DNA of 64,000 nucleotides, from assembly GCF_009707485.1 (NCBI RefSeq), contig NZ_CP046121.1, positions 992,001 through 1,056,000 on the forward strand. The letters run 5' to 3'. This document shows positions 42,203 to 51,157 of the stretch, piece after piece; position 1 is the first letter of the stretch, and the number at the start of each line of letters is the position of its first letter. The DNA comes from Nostocoides sp. HKS02. GTDB lineage: Bacteria; Actinomycetota; Actinomycetes; Actinomycetales; Dermatophilaceae. A program made the position numbers and the translations under genes. The notes beneath the pieces are model-generated. The model was not told where the DNA came from. It ran no database searches and saw only the letters and a list, made by a program, of their open reading frames with translations.

Positions 42203-42583
42203 ATGGAGGATTCAGGGGAGTGGGCAAATGAGGTCCGTCTGGTGGGTCGGGTGAGCGCCGCCGCTGAGGAACGCGAGCTACCCAGCGGGGATCTGATGGT
42301 TGCGCTGCGGGTCGTGGTGCCACGCAGCGGCGGCGGGACTTCCAGCACGCGCGTCGACACCGTCGATGTCGCGTGCTGGTCTGCCCGAACGCGTCGCAGC
42401 GCCCGGAACCTGGAGCCGGGAGCCCGCATCGAGGTGCGTGGTGCGTTGCGCCGACGCTTCTACCGAGCTGGCGCAGCGACGCTGAGCCGGTACGAGGTGG
42501 AGGCCACCTCGGTGTCCCGCCTACGCCGTCACGCTGCTCTCGCGGCCAGCCGGAACCTGGTCCCGACGGCTGATCAGACGTGA
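42203..42583 (+). CDS. Single-stranded DNA-binding protein (divergent SSB-like)
   Basis: 126 residues with an OB-fold: NEVRLVGRVSAAAEERELPSGDLMVALRVVVPR, VDTVDVACWSARTRRSARNLEPGARIEVRGALRRRFYR, SRYEVEATSVSRL. It lacks the acidic C-terminal tip of the housekeeping SSB and is much shorter, so it is probably an accessory paralogue of the type found in actinobacteria. ATG at 42203. Confidence 0.8.
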   Translation: MEDSGEWANEVRLVGRVSAAAEERELPSGDLMVALRVVVPRSGGGTSSTRVDTVDVACWSARTRRSARNLEPGARIEVRGALRRRFYRAGAATLSRYEVEATSVSRLRRHAALAASRNLVPTADQT

Positions 42584-42676
42584 GCTGCGGCCGACCCCAG
42601 AACCACCTCGACAGGGGAGTGGCTCGGGCACCGGAGTGTTGGGCGTCGTCAGCGTCTTCGTGACACGATCTCAGAC

Positions 42677-43126
42677 ATGACCACCAGCCCGGCCGAGGCC
42701 CAGCGCCTGCGCGACCTCGCGCTGTTGCGGCGAGTGCGCGACCGGATGGATCGCGAGTACGCGCAGCCGCTGGATGTCGAGGCCCTTGCGCGCGGCGTGC
42801 ACATGTCCGCCGGGCACCTCAGCCGCGAGTTTCGACGCGCGTACGGCGAGTCGCCCTACGGCTACCTGATGACCCGGCGGATCGAGCGCGCGATGGCTCT
42901 GCTGGTCCGGGGCGACCTCAGCGTCACCGAAGTCTGTTTCGCGGTTGGCTGCCAGTCGTTGGGAACCTTCAGCACCCGCTTCACCGAGCTGGTCGGTATG
43001 CCGCCCAGCACCTACCGTCAGAGGGCGACGCGCACGGTGGCCGGGGTGCCGCCGTGCGTCACCAAGCAGGTCACCAGACCGATCAGGAATCGAGAAGCGC
43101 GGGCCACCGAGGGACAGCTAGCGTGA
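42677..43126 (+). CDS. AraC family transcriptional regulator
   Basis: 149 residues. The two-helix AraC/XylS DNA-binding domain occupies residues 15-115: LDVEALARGVHMSAGHLSREFRRAYGESPYGYLMTRRIERAMALL and VTEVCFAVGCQSLGTFSTRFTELVGMPPSTYR. No ligand domain, so it may act with a partner. It is 4 bases from the VOC gene, a pairing often seen, and probably controls it. Confidence 0.92.
   Translation: MTTSPAEAQRLRDLALLRRVRDRMDREYAQPLDVEALARGVHMSAGHLSREFRRAYGESPYGYLMTRRIERAMALLVRGDLSVTEVCFAVGCQSLGTFSTRFTELVGMPPSTYRQRATRTVAGVPPCVTKQVTRPIRNREARATEGQLA
43119..43124 (+). promoter_or_regulatory. Leaderless -10 element of the VOC gene
   Basis: TAGCGT is 6 bases before the ATG at 43131; it also overlaps the araC stop. 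Confidence 0.45.
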
Positions 43127-43130
43127 GCGC

Positions 43131-43538
43131 ATGGACATCAGCATCCACGCCAGCTTCCTCCCGCAGGACGACCCCGAGGCAGCCCTGGCGTTCTATCGCG
43201 ACACCTTGGGTTTCGAGGTCCGCAACGACGTCGGGTTCGACGGGATGCGCTGGATCACCGTTGGCCCGCCGAACCAACCCGCCACGTCCATCGTCCTGGT
43301 GCCGCCGGCCGTCGATCCCGGTATCACCGACGATGAGCGCCGCACCATCATCGAGATGATGGCGAAGGGCACCTACGCCACCATGCTGCTCGCCACCGGC
43401 AACCTCGACGACACCTTCGAACGGGTTCAGGCCAGCGGCGCCGACATCGTCCAGGAGCCGACGAAGCAGCCTTACGGTGTCAGGGACTGCGCAGTCCGCG
43501 ACCCTGCCGGCAATCTCATCCGCATCCAAGAGGTGTGA
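43131..43538 (+). CDS. VOC family protein (glyoxalase/dioxygenase fold)
   Basis: 135 residues, one vicinal-oxygen-chelate domain. DPEAALAFYRDTLGFEVRNDVGFDGMRWITVGPP at the start and QEPTKQPYGVRDCAVRDPAGNLIRIQEV at the end are typical, with the metal Glu near the C-terminus. Family members include glyoxalase I, fosfomycin/bleomycin resistance proteins and dioxygenases; the actual reaction is not known. Partner of the upstream AraC regulator. Confidence 0.9.
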   Translation: MDISIHASFLPQDDPEAALAFYRDTLGFEVRNDVGFDGMRWITVGPPNQPATSIVLVPPAVDPGITDDERRTIIEMMAKGTYATMLLATGNLDDTFERVQASGADIVQEPTKQPYGVRDCAVRDPAGNLIRIQEV

Positions 43539-43640
43539 GCCGGCTCGAGGCTGCTGTGGGGCAGAGCCCTCGGCCTACCCTGAACGTCGATAGAACGCCG
43601 ATAATCAACATTATGTAAGGTTGCATCCCCGGAACGAGGG

Positions 43641-43874
43641 TCAATCCTCCCCCCTCCGCGCACGACCATTCTTTAGAATTCGCCAGATGGTGACGAGAAA
43701 AACCACCAGGAGCAATGCCACCATGACGGACCAACGACTGAACACGCCGTCCCGTCGAACATTCGCAACTGCGAGAACGAACATCGCCGCATAGGGAAGC
43801 GCAATAGCGACTCCGATCAAGAGCCTCTTGATATCTTCACCCACTCGTGCCCACCACAAAATCGGGTTCCCCAT
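43641..43874 (-). CDS. Small two-span membrane protein, unknown
   Basis: 77 residues with two hydrophobic helices (about 18-40 and 49-68) and a basic end (KNGRARRGED). No family recognised. It lies in the lower-GC accessory stretch and could be the last gene of a short minus-strand operon (44091, 43837, 43641). The AT-rich region after its stop (43590-43620) includes the direct repeat TATCGGCGTTC/TATCGACGTTC on the minus strand. Confidence 0.5.
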   Translation of the reverse strand: MGNPILWWARVGEDIKRLLIGVAIALPYAAMFVLAVANVRRDGVFSRWSVMVALLLVVFLVTIWRILKNGRARRGED

Positions 43875-44094
43875 CGGCGCTATGAAACCATAACCGCCTG
43901 TTCGCTACCATTTGGCCCACCGGATCCCGATCATGACGCCGAAACCAAGGGGCGAGCAGTTCACCGATCTTGGTTGAAACTAGCGCCGAGCGCTGGCGCC
44001 CGGGAGCTTCTGAGTGATCAGCTGCCCATCGTCGACGGGGCTCCCCCAGCACCCCAATGGAACCAGCCACCAGTACAGACCATGGGCGACTCAT
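43837..44094 (-). CDS. Hypothetical protein
   Basis: 85 residues, no membrane helix after the first 17 residues and no recognisable domain. Its ATG overlaps the stop of the upstream small membrane gene (ATGA), and its end overlaps the downstream start by 38 bases. The overlap pattern is the main support; it may be non-coding. Confidence 0.3.
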   Translation of the reverse strand: MSRPWSVLVAGSIGVLGEPRRRWAADHSEAPGRQRSALVSTKIGELLAPWFRRHDRDPVGQMVANRRLWFHSADGEPDFVVGTSG

Positions 44095-44376
44095 GATCCG
44101 TCCATATTGCCGGAACGACTCCTATTAACAGCGTCGATCGTAGACGTCACGCCCATGAGCAGCATTCCGACAGCCCCCACACCCTCACCGATCCAAAGCG
44201 AGCGGGGCCAATGGCCGAAGAGGGCGAGTTCAGTGAGTGCATATCCGGCGGTTAGTACGCATGCCGCTGGCCAACGAAGTTGGCGAGTGACCTTTGCGAA
44301 TAGCGATCCAGGCGACAGCCAGGGGAAGCACGAAGCCAATCAGGACGAAGACAATCCAGGAGGCCAATGTAGTCAC
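44091..44376 (-). CDS. Small membrane protein, frameshifted in this sequence
   Basis: Joining two frames gives a plausible ~94-residue protein. GTG 44376 starts LASWIVFVLIGFVLPLAVAWIAIRK, then, after a one-base change at the CAAAGG near 44291, it continues VTRQLRWPAACVLTAGYALTELALFGHWPRS and EGVGAVGMLLMGVTSTIDAV, making three membrane helices. Either half alone is an odd fragment. No known family. Confidence 0.4.
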
Positions 44377-44760
44377 GGGCGGGTGAGGAAGCTGACACGG
44401 ACATGAGAGACATTCGTCGTTGGTTCTGAACTCCCCCGTACGCGGCGTTCCCCTGCGGAGCGCGTCAAGCCGAACCTAGAGCCCGAAGACCAGTCGCTGC
44501 TGCGACTTTGCCATTCCTCAGCTTCATTGTGGGATGCACCCGCCTCCAGCCCGCGGCGGACCGCTGTGGGCACGAGATCGCGAACTTGTCGTCAGCGCCG
44601 CCGAGCGCTCCGCTGCTCGAACGCGCAGGTGCGGGAGGTCATCTGGTGAACGATCCGCACTACCCCGGCCGCCTGACCTGAACGTTGGGCCGACGGGCAT
44701 ACGTCACGCGCCGACAGGGTGACCTGTTTCAGCATCGGCTCAGCGAAGGGCTGGGTCTCG
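44377..44760. other. Accessory intergenic DNA, nothing recognised
   Basis: Nearly 400 bases with no convincing coding pattern on either strand, no tRNA and no repeat. Base composition is lower in GC than the surroundings. Confidence 0.4.
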
Positions 44761-44766
44761 TAGTGT
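44761..44766 (+). promoter_or_regulatory. Leaderless -10 element of the methyltransferase gene
   Basis: TAGTGT is 7 bases before the ATG at 44774. Confidence 0.45.
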
Positions 44767-44773
44767 CTCCTGT

Positions 44774-45374
44774 ATGGCTACCGCTGACGAGATCGCGTTG
44801 TGGGACGCAGAAGCCGACGCCTTCGACCAGTCGGCTGATCACGGCCTGCACGACCCAGCCGTACGACGAATGTGGCGTGAGCTTCTCCTGGGCGTTCTGC
44901 CCCAGCCTCCGGCTCGCATCGCAGACCTAGGTTGCGGAACCGGCACGCTGTCGGTCTTGCTCGCCGAAGCCGGGTACCAGGTCGACGGCCTGGACTTCTC
45001 TCCACGAATGATTGAGTTGGCCGAACGCAAAGCGGATGGCATTGCAGGAGTCCGTTTCACCCAGGCAGACGCGTTCGACCCGTCGCTCCCGGAGGCGACG
45101 TACGACGTGGTTCTGTGCCGTCACGTCCTGTGGGCGATGCCTGACCCGACCGTCGCACTGACGCGGTGGCTCCGGCTTGTTGACACCAGCTGGCCGGCTG
45201 CTGCTGGTTGAGGGCCACTGGTCGAATGGTGGCGGCTTGTCGGCCGAGCAGACCGTTCGGCTAGTGGAAGAAGCTGGACGCTCCGCATCCTTGACGCGCC
45301 TCAGCGAGCCGGCGTACTGGGGGCGCAGCGTCAGCGACGACCGCTACCTTTTGGCGAGTCTTGCTGCCGACTAG
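44774..45374 (+). CDS. Class I SAM-dependent methyltransferase, frameshifted in this sequence
   Basis: ARIADLGCGTGTLSVLLAEAGYQVDGLDFSPRMIELAERKA is the SAM-binding motif I and II region (about residues 47-90); DVVLCRHVLWAMPDP is motif IV. At 45176-45181 GCTTGTT breaks the frame; reading GCTGTT gives LRLLTPAGRLLLVEGHW, a normal motif VI strand, and an end at 45374 (about 199 residues). Methyl acceptor unknown. One of six genes in the window with the same lesion. Confidence 0.85.
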
Positions 45375-45519
45375 CCACGCCCGCCCAGGCGTATGTGGGG
45401 CGTCGACACCCGGGGGCCTGGGGCGGCCGACTTCACCAGCGATTGCCCGCGAGGTGCTCCGACCTCGCTCCTAGGTCGGTGCTGCGCTCTGTTGGGCTCG
45501 CCCGGCAACCCGGCAGCCG

Positions 45520-45870
45520 CGTACAAGTCACCCGCTCACACCAGTATGCGAAGAACCAGGCCGGGATGACGTACGGGTCGGATCTGGACGCCGCGGCCCC
45601 CGCCGGCGAACCCGACCTGATTGCCGCGGTCGCGACGAACGGGAAGACCGGTTACGTCAAGAAGGCAGAACTCAACACGGCCAACGGGCAAGACGCACTG
45701 AACACATTCAAGAGCCCACAAGACGCGATCGCCTGGCAGAGCTCGCGGGCCGCGCAACAGGATCAGACCATCGCCGTATACGACCAAGACGGCAAGACAG
45801 TCATCGGCCAGCTCGTGATCACCGGCCACCAAAACCAGCACACCCAAATAGAAGACGCACAAGCCCGCAT
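45520..45870 (+). pseudogene. Fragment of an unknown secreted or regulatory protein gene
   Basis: A coding-like stretch of about 115 codons (QYAKNQAGMTYGSDLD, EPDLIAAVATNGKTGYVKKAEL, FKSPQDAIAWQSS, IAVYDQDGKTVIGQLVITG) with normal amino-acid patterning and lower GC. I recall similar segments in actinobacterial proteins of unknown function. There is no start codon or ribosome site for it, and after about 45870 the frame runs into the antisense of an accD remnant, so both ends are missing. Bases 45375-45519 hold nothing recognisable. Confidence 0.45.
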
Positions 45871-45930
45871 CACGCCCATCGGTGACTTGTACGGGGCGGC
45901 GCCGGTGGTCTTCACGTGCGCCGGGGGCGA

Positions 45931-46530
45931 CCCTCGCAATGACCCACTGGCTGAAGAGACCTCGGGGAAGGCGGTCCCGGTCAGGCGGGCGGCGACCCGT
46001 GGGCCCAGGAACCCCACGAGGGTTCCTGGCTCGGCGAAGGTGAGCTGGCCGAGCGATCCCACGAGGCATAGACCCCGCCGGTGGTGGGGTGTCTCAGGTG
46101 CGCGAGATAGGGCAGCCGGGCACGGCGGTGCGCCATCACCGCCCGGGTGATCTCGGTCATCTGCCAGAACGCTGGAGTCCCCTCCTGCATGCGGGTTCCG
46201 CCCGACGCGGTCGAGGCGAGCACCGGCAGGCCCTCGGCCGTTGCCCGGCGCAGGGCGGCAACCACCCGCGCCGCGGTGGCGCGACCGATCGCCCGCCGAG
46301 GAACGCGAACTCCCCACGACCACGACCACGGGTCGACCGGCCACCATTCCCCGGCCGGTCAGGACCGCTTCGTCGACGCCGGACCGTGCGGCGGCCCGCT
46401 GGAGGTCGCGACGGTACCCCTCAGGCTCGTTCGAGTAGTCAGCAGCGGTGTCCCAGCCTTCGCAGGAGTTCGGGTCCACAACGAGATCGACCAGCTCGGG
46501 CGCGCCAAGGCGGGTGCGGACTTGGCTCAC
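45931..46530 (-). pseudogene. Degraded acyl-CoA carboxylase carboxyltransferase (AccD-like) gene
   Basis: The GTG at 46530 overlaps the symporter stop (GTGA) and begins LGAPELVDLVVDPNSCEGWDT, LTGRGMVAGRPVVVVVG. The conserved remainder (ARVVAALRRATAEGLPVLASTASGGTRMQEGTPAFWQM, RLPYLAHLRHPTTGGVYASW, then GSLGQLTFAEPGTLVGFLGPRVAARLTGTAFPE) is spread over different frames. At least three one-base losses, two in G runs, are needed, and the C-terminal third is missing. It looks truly dead: several lesions of different kinds plus truncation. Confidence 0.75.
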
Positions 46531-47960
46531 ACCTCCACCGTGGCAGGGGCCGGTCGCTCCTCGACCGTGGCCTTCGACGGCATACGCCGCCGCACGAGCT
46601 CAGCGACAGCGAGCACGGCGAGGTTCGGCGCGAGCGCGATGAGCCCGGAGTCCCAGCTGCCGATCGGGATCTCGAAGAAGGTGATCCAGGCGACCGTGAC
46701 CACACCGACGACCATGCCGAGCATGACGGGGACGGCGCCGACGTTGACGCGCTTCCCGAGCCCGATCAGGGTGGCCGGTGCCATCTGGGTCAGACCGCCG
46801 TAGGTGAGCAGGAGCAACGAGGCGATGTCGAAGTTGGCCAGGCCGAGCACCAGCGAGAGCGCGATGGCGCCGACCACGGCCGCAAGGTTGACCGTCAGCT
46901 GGAGCGACTCGCGTCGCACCCGGATCAGGTTCTTCGAGACCAGCGAGGAGATGCCCATCGCGATCGCGGCGGCCGGCACCATGGCAGCTGACGCGCCCGC
47001 GATCGCGACGACCGCCACGAGCCAGGACGGCAAGGTCTGCTTCGCGACGCTGAGCAGCACGTGCTTCGGCGCCTTGTCGGCGGGAAGGACCTTGGTGGCG
47101 GCAAGCCCGACGAAGATGGGTACGAACAGCATCAGCTGGTAGAGCGCGAGCCATTTGTAGTTGCTGCGCAGCACCGCACCCGTCTTGGCGGCCAGGACCG
47201 GCGGCCACAGGTGCGGGAACGTGTTGAGCCCCGCACCGATGCTGGTCACGATGACGGCGGTGAGGAAGAACGTCGTGTCCCAGCCGGTCTGGCTGAAGTC
47301 GAGGAGCTGGGGACCGACACTCTTGATGTGCGCGAACGTGTCCGGTATGCCGGCGATGCCGAACACGACGCCGCCGAGCACGATCAGCAGGGCCGCGAGC
47401 ATCAGCACGTCCTTGACCACGGCGACCCTGGCGATGCCCCGAATGCCGGACCACGCGACGAAGATGACGACCAGGGCACTGGCGACGACCATCGACAGGC
47501 CGCGCCCTGACTCGCTGCCCGTGGCGAGCTCCACGACCAGCCCCAGGCCGGTGATCTGCAGCTGCAGGTACGGCAGCAGGAAGACTGCGCCGACCACGGC
47601 GCTGACCCTGCCCAGGGCCGGGCTCGAGAAACGGTCGGCGAAGAAGTCGGCCTGGGTGAGATAGCCGCGGTCCTGGCCGAGCTGGCGCATCCGTGGGCCA
47701 CAGAAGTAGAGACCGATCGAGGAGATCGACAGGTACGCCAGTGCGAACACACCGATGACGCCGCCACCGAAGGCGATGCCGGCGAGGCCAAGGAAGCTGA
47801 AGGTCGTCAGCGAGTCTCCCGCCTGGAGGAACCAGGAGGTCCAGCGCTGGAAGCCGCGACCGTTGACGGTCCATTCCGCCATCGACGTGCTGCGCCGACC
47901 CGTCATACCGAGCGCGCCGAGGCCGACGATGCCCACGACGATGCAGATGGTGAGGGTCAT
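46527..47960 (-). CDS. Sodium:solute symporter family protein
   Basis: 477 residues, about 13 membrane helices, SSS family. Sodium-site and signature regions are SMAEWTVNGRGFQRWTSWFLQAGDSLTTFSFLGLAG, YLTQADFFADRFSS, WSGIRGIARVAVVKDVLM and AGASAAMVPAAAIAMGISSLVSKNL. Solute unknown; amidase in the same operon suggests an amide or a carboxylate. The ATG overlaps the DUF3311 stop (ATGA) and its own stop overlaps the accD-like pseudogene. Confidence 0.92.
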   Translation of the reverse strand: MTLTICIVVGIVGLGALGMTGRRSTSMAEWTVNGRGFQRWTSWFLQAGDSLTTFSFLGLAGIAFGGGVIGVFALAYLSISSIGLYFCGPRMRQLGQDRGYLTQADFFADRFSSPALGRVSAVVGAVFLLPYLQLQITGLGLVVELATGSESGRGLSMVVASALVVIFVAWSGIRGIARVAVVKDVLMLAALLIVLGGVVFGIAGIPDTFAHIKSVGPQLLDFSQTGWDTTFFLTAVIVTSIGAGLNTFPHLWPPVLAAKTGAVLRSNYKWLALYQLMLFVPIFVGLAATKVLPADKAPKHVLLSVAKQTLPSWLVAVVAIAGASAAMVPAAAIAMGISSLVSKNLIRVRRESLQLTVNLAAVVGAIALSLVLGLANFDIASLLLLTYGGLTQMAPATLIGLGKRVNVGAVPVMLGMVVGVVTVAWITFFEIPIGSWDSGLIALAPNLAVLAVAELVRRRMPSKATVEERPAPATVEV

Positions 47961-48286
47961 CGGACGACCCCCTCGTCGGCTGCGGCACGCTCGGCGGCAT
48001 GCTCGGCGGCGAGCTCGGCACCGGCCAGCTCGGCACCGGCCAGCTCGGCGGCGTCGGCGGCAACGCCCCCGTCGCGCAGGTAGCTCGCCTCGACGACCTG
48101 GAGGGCGACGACCGTGCCGATGACGCAGAGCGCGGTCCACACGAGCACGGACGGGACGCCGAGCCACAGGCGTGGCTGGTTGACGAAGGGCAGCAACGGT
48201 GTCGCCAGGAACCCGACGATCGGGATGGCGGTGATGGCGAGCCGCGTCGGACTGGCCAGCACGGGCGGGCGGACGAGGGTGTTCAC
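47957..48286 (-). CDS. DUF3311-type small membrane subunit of the symporter
   Basis: 109 residues: two membrane helices (about 18-38 and 44-66), then a repetitive Ala/Glu/Leu/Gly tail (AELAGAELAGAELAAEHAAE) from a short DNA repeat. Short two-span proteins like this are regularly encoded directly before SSS transporters and may assist them. GTG start overlapping the amidase stop; ATGA overlap with the symporter start. Confidence 0.75.
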   Translation of the reverse strand: MNTLVRPPVLASPTRLAITAIPIVGFLATPLLPFVNQPRLWLGVPSVLVWTALCVIGTVVALQVVEASYLRDGGVAADAAELAGAELAGAELAAEHAAERAAADEGVVR

Positions 48287-49723
48287 GAGGTGACCTCCTG
48301 GAGACGGGGCGTGCAGCGACCGTGGCCGGTGGCTGCTTCGAAGGCGGCGGCGATGCGCAGAAGGGTGGAGTCGGTGCGGGCTCGGGTCACGATCTGCAGA
48401 CCGACGGGAAGGCCTTCGGGGGTGAACCCCGCGGGCACCGAGATCGCCGGTGTGCCGAGGGGGGTGATCAGGTAGCTGGCGGCCATCCAGTCCAGGTAGG
48501 TGTCCTGGACCTCACCCTCGATGACCCGGGGCCAGGGCTTGTTCGACGGGGAACGGCGCGACCTGGCTGACCGGGGCCAGCAGGACGTCGTAGGCGTCGA
48601 AGAAGGCGTGCGCTGCCCGCTGGAGTCGCGTGAGCTCGGCCCACGCCCGCATCACCTCGCGGCCGGTGCGGCCGTTCGCCTGACGGATGTTCCAGGCCAG
48701 GTCAGGCTTGAAGGCCTCGGGGTGCAGGGCGAGCTGGTCTGCCCAGAGCAGGTCGAACTCTGCGGCACGGAGGATCCGGAAGACGTCGTCGGCTCCATCG
48801 AGGTCGAGGCAACCGGGCTCGACATCTGCGCCCAGCTCGCTGAAGGTCTTCACCGCCGGCTCGAGGACATCGAGCACCTGTCGCTCGACGACGACCCGGT
48901 CGCCGAGGGTCGGAGCCCAGGCCACGCGTAGGCCGCGAAGGTCAGCGGGCACGACCGGTCCGGCTGGGAGCCCGCGGCCGCTGAACGAGAGTGGGTCGGC
49001 GCGATGCGCGCCCGAGATGACGGCGAGGAGCAGCGCGACGTCGTCCACGGTGCGGCCCATCGGGCCAGACACGGTGAGGGGCGAGAAGCCCACGCCTGCC
49101 GTCGGGTCGGGCACGAGTCCGGGGGTCGGGCGGAGCCCCACGACGTTGCACATCGCGGCCGGGTTGCGCAGGGATCCGCCCATGTCGCTGCCGTCGGCGA
49201 TGGGCTGCATCCGCGCCGCCAGCGCCGCCGCGGCACCACCGCTGCTCCCGCCGGCCGTCCGCCCGATCGCATACGGATTGTGGGTGGCGCCGAAGACCTC
49301 GTTGAACGTGTGGGACCCGGCTGCGAACTCGGGGACGTTGGTCTTGCCCACCCGAACCGCCCCGGCGTCCTGGATGCGACGGACGATCTCGTCGTCCTGC
49401 GCCGGCACGTAGTCGGCATACAGGGGTGAGCCGTAGGTCGTTCGCAGTCCAGCAGTCGCATGCGAGTCCTTGAAGGCGATCGGGAGGCCATGGAGTAGGT
49501 CGAGCGCTTCACCCGCGGCACGGCACACCGCGGCTTCGCGGTCTGCGTCCCTCGCTGCGCGCTGCGCACCGTCGCGGTCCAGGGTCACCACCGCGTTGAC
49601 GATCGGGTTGACGTCGTCGATGCGCTCGAGGTGGGCCGCGAGGACTTCGCGGGCGCTGAACTCGCCGCACTGCTGGCCGCGGACCAGGTCGCGCGCGGTG
49701 GCCTCGGTCAGGCTGTCGACCAC
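48283..49723 (-). CDS. Amidase (amidase signature family), frameshifted in this sequence
   Basis: Hydrolyses amides with a Ser-cisSer-Lys triad: Lys in HGLPIAFKDSHATAG (about residue 83) and the glycine/serine-rich GRTAGGSSGGAAAALAARMQPIADGSDMGGSLRNPAA (about 150-185). The frame breaks near 48538-48543, where the plus strand has GCTTGTT; reading GCTGTT restores FPVEQPWPRVIEGEVQDTYLDWMAASYLITPLGTPAISVPAGFT and a full-length ~480-residue enzyme. It is the first gene of the amidase-DUF3311-symporter-accD operon and is divergent from an Lrp-type regulator. Confidence 0.88.
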
Positions 49724-49811
49724 GGGAGCTCCTCGGGCGGACGCGTCGCGGTGGCGGCGACACGCCGATGTGTCGGTGGCGTTGGAAGGTTTGAGCCATA
49801 CTGAACACCTG

Positions 49812-49830
49812 ATTGACTGAATGCGTCAAT
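49812..49830. promoter_or_regulatory. 19-bp palindrome between the amidase operon and its Lrp regulator
   Basis: ATTGAC-N7-GTCAAT in the AT-rich 181-base divergent intergenic region. A likely operator for the neighbouring regulator. Confidence 0.5.
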
Positions 49831-49904
49831 AGATATGTCGTGGATTCTTGAATGGGCCGCCACAGGGACGGCGATAGCGAAACGAGCCACTGAGGAGGCA
49901 TCCG

Positions 49905-50879
49905 GTGCCCGATACTGACGCGGTGTCGACCCGAGCCCTTGACCCGTTGTCGCTGCGCATCGTGGGCGCCCTCCAGGTCGACGGTCGGGCGTCGTGGCGC
50001 AAGATCGCGGAAGCGCTGGGCGAGCCGGTGCGCACGGTGGCGCGACGCGGCGCGGCGCTGCTGGAGGACCGCACGGTCCAGGTGGTCGGGCTGCCCAACA
50101 CCGACCCGACCCACATCGTCAGGGTGCGCTGCCGTCCCGGCATGGTGGCGTCAGTGGCGGAACGTCTGGCCGCCCGGCCCGAGACGGTCTTCGTCTATGC
50201 CGTGGGCCAAGGCCCCGAGGTCGTGGTCGAGGTGATGCTCGACTACGCCGACCTCGCCCCTTTCGTGCTCGAGGACCTGCCGACCCTCGACGGAGTCGAG
50301 GAGGTCCGTACCGCCTCCGCGCTGGAGTACTACCGGACGGTGGCCGAATGGTCCCCCGGCCTGCTCGCCGACCAGGAGCTCCGCGCTCTCGGCGGCACGA
50401 ACCTGGCGCCGACGGGGCACCAGCCCGGCCTGCACCTCGATGCGGTGGACCGTGCGCTCGTGGATGCCCTGGTTGCCGACGGCCGGACGCCCCTGCAGGC
50501 CGTCGCCGCCCTTCTCGACTGTTCTGACGCGACCGCCCGCCGCCGGATCGAGCAGCTCACCACCCGCGGCGTGCTCCGCATCCGCGCGGTGGTGGAACCA
50601 GCGCTGGTCGGACTCCCCGTGGAGACCCTGGTCTGGATCCGGGTCCACCCCTCACGAGCGCCCGAGCTCGGGCGGGCCTTGGTGGCGTCGCCGCTGGTGC
50701 GTTACTGCGCGTTCCTGGCCGGGGACGACCAGCTCCTGGTCGACGTCACCACCGCCGACCTCGACGGCCTGCGCACCCTCCTGGCAGACCACTACTGGGG
50801 CGCAGGCGCCGATCGGGTGACGGCGACGCCGCTGCTGCGCGCGTACAAGCGCGGCGGCGTACTCGTGCCGCAGGACTGA
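49905..50879 (+). CDS. Two-domain Lrp/AsnC family transcriptional regulator
   Basis: 324 residues made of two Lrp-like halves. The first helix-turn-helix is DPLSLRIVGALQVDGRASWRKIAEALGEPVRTVARRG (about 13-50); the second is DRALVDALVADGRTPLQAVAALLDCSDATARRRIEQL (about 182-220). Each is followed by a RAM-like domain (FVYAVGQGPEVVVEVML; YCAFLAGDDQLLVDVTT). Divergent from the amidase/symporter operon and so probably its regulator, with the 19-bp palindrome as a candidate site. GTG start after GAGGAGG. Confidence 0.9.
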   Translation: MPDTDAVSTRALDPLSLRIVGALQVDGRASWRKIAEALGEPVRTVARRGAALLEDRTVQVVGLPNTDPTHIVRVRCRPGMVASVAERLAARPETVFVYAVGQGPEVVVEVMLDYADLAPFVLEDLPTLDGVEEVRTASALEYYRTVAEWSPGLLADQELRALGGTNLAPTGHQPGLHLDAVDRALVDALVADGRTPLQAVAALLDCSDATARRRIEQLTTRGVLRIRAVVEPALVGLPVETLVWIRVHPSRAPELGRALVASPLVRYCAFLAGDDQLLVDVTTADLDGLRTLLADHYWGAGADRVTATPLLRAYKRGGVLVPQD

Positions 50880-50973
50880 GGTCACGTCACCGAATCCGCT
50901 CCGAGGAGTCCTACTCAGTGAGGGCCCAGGCCGGTGGGTTCGAGCACCGGGGGTTCGACGGGAGCTGAGGTCC

Positions 50974-51157
50974 GTGGCGGGCAAGCTGGAGCTTGTTCAG
51001 GGACGACGCCGGCACGTTCCGTTTCCGGCTCAAGGCCGCCAACGGTCAGGTCATCGCCATGAGCAACGGCTACCTCACGAAGGCCGCGGCCCTGAACGGC
51101 ATCGACTCGTTGCGACGTCATGCCCCGAGCGCGCAGGTCGAGGATCAGACCTACTGA
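50974..51157 (+). CDS. YegP/DUF1508 family protein, frameshifted in this sequence
   Basis: A 60-residue single-repeat YegP domain: GTG start, KLELFRDDAGTFRFRLKAANGQVIAMSNGYLTKAAALNGIDSLRRHAP, ending EDQTY. It is seen only after correcting GCTTGTT at 50991-50997 to GCTGTT, the same lesion as in five other genes. Function unknown; the fold is a small beta-rich domain. It overlaps the convergent hutD end by 7 bases. Confidence 0.8.

Noticed and set aside
44534..44930. Short plus-strand open frames before and across the methyltransferase start
   Set aside because: They overlap the real gene in another frame and have no start signals or domain patterns.
45395..46150. A single 251-codon protein
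   Set aside because: Only the middle part (about 45520-45870) looks like coding sequence; the 3' part is antisense to the accD-like pseudogene and the 5' part has no support.
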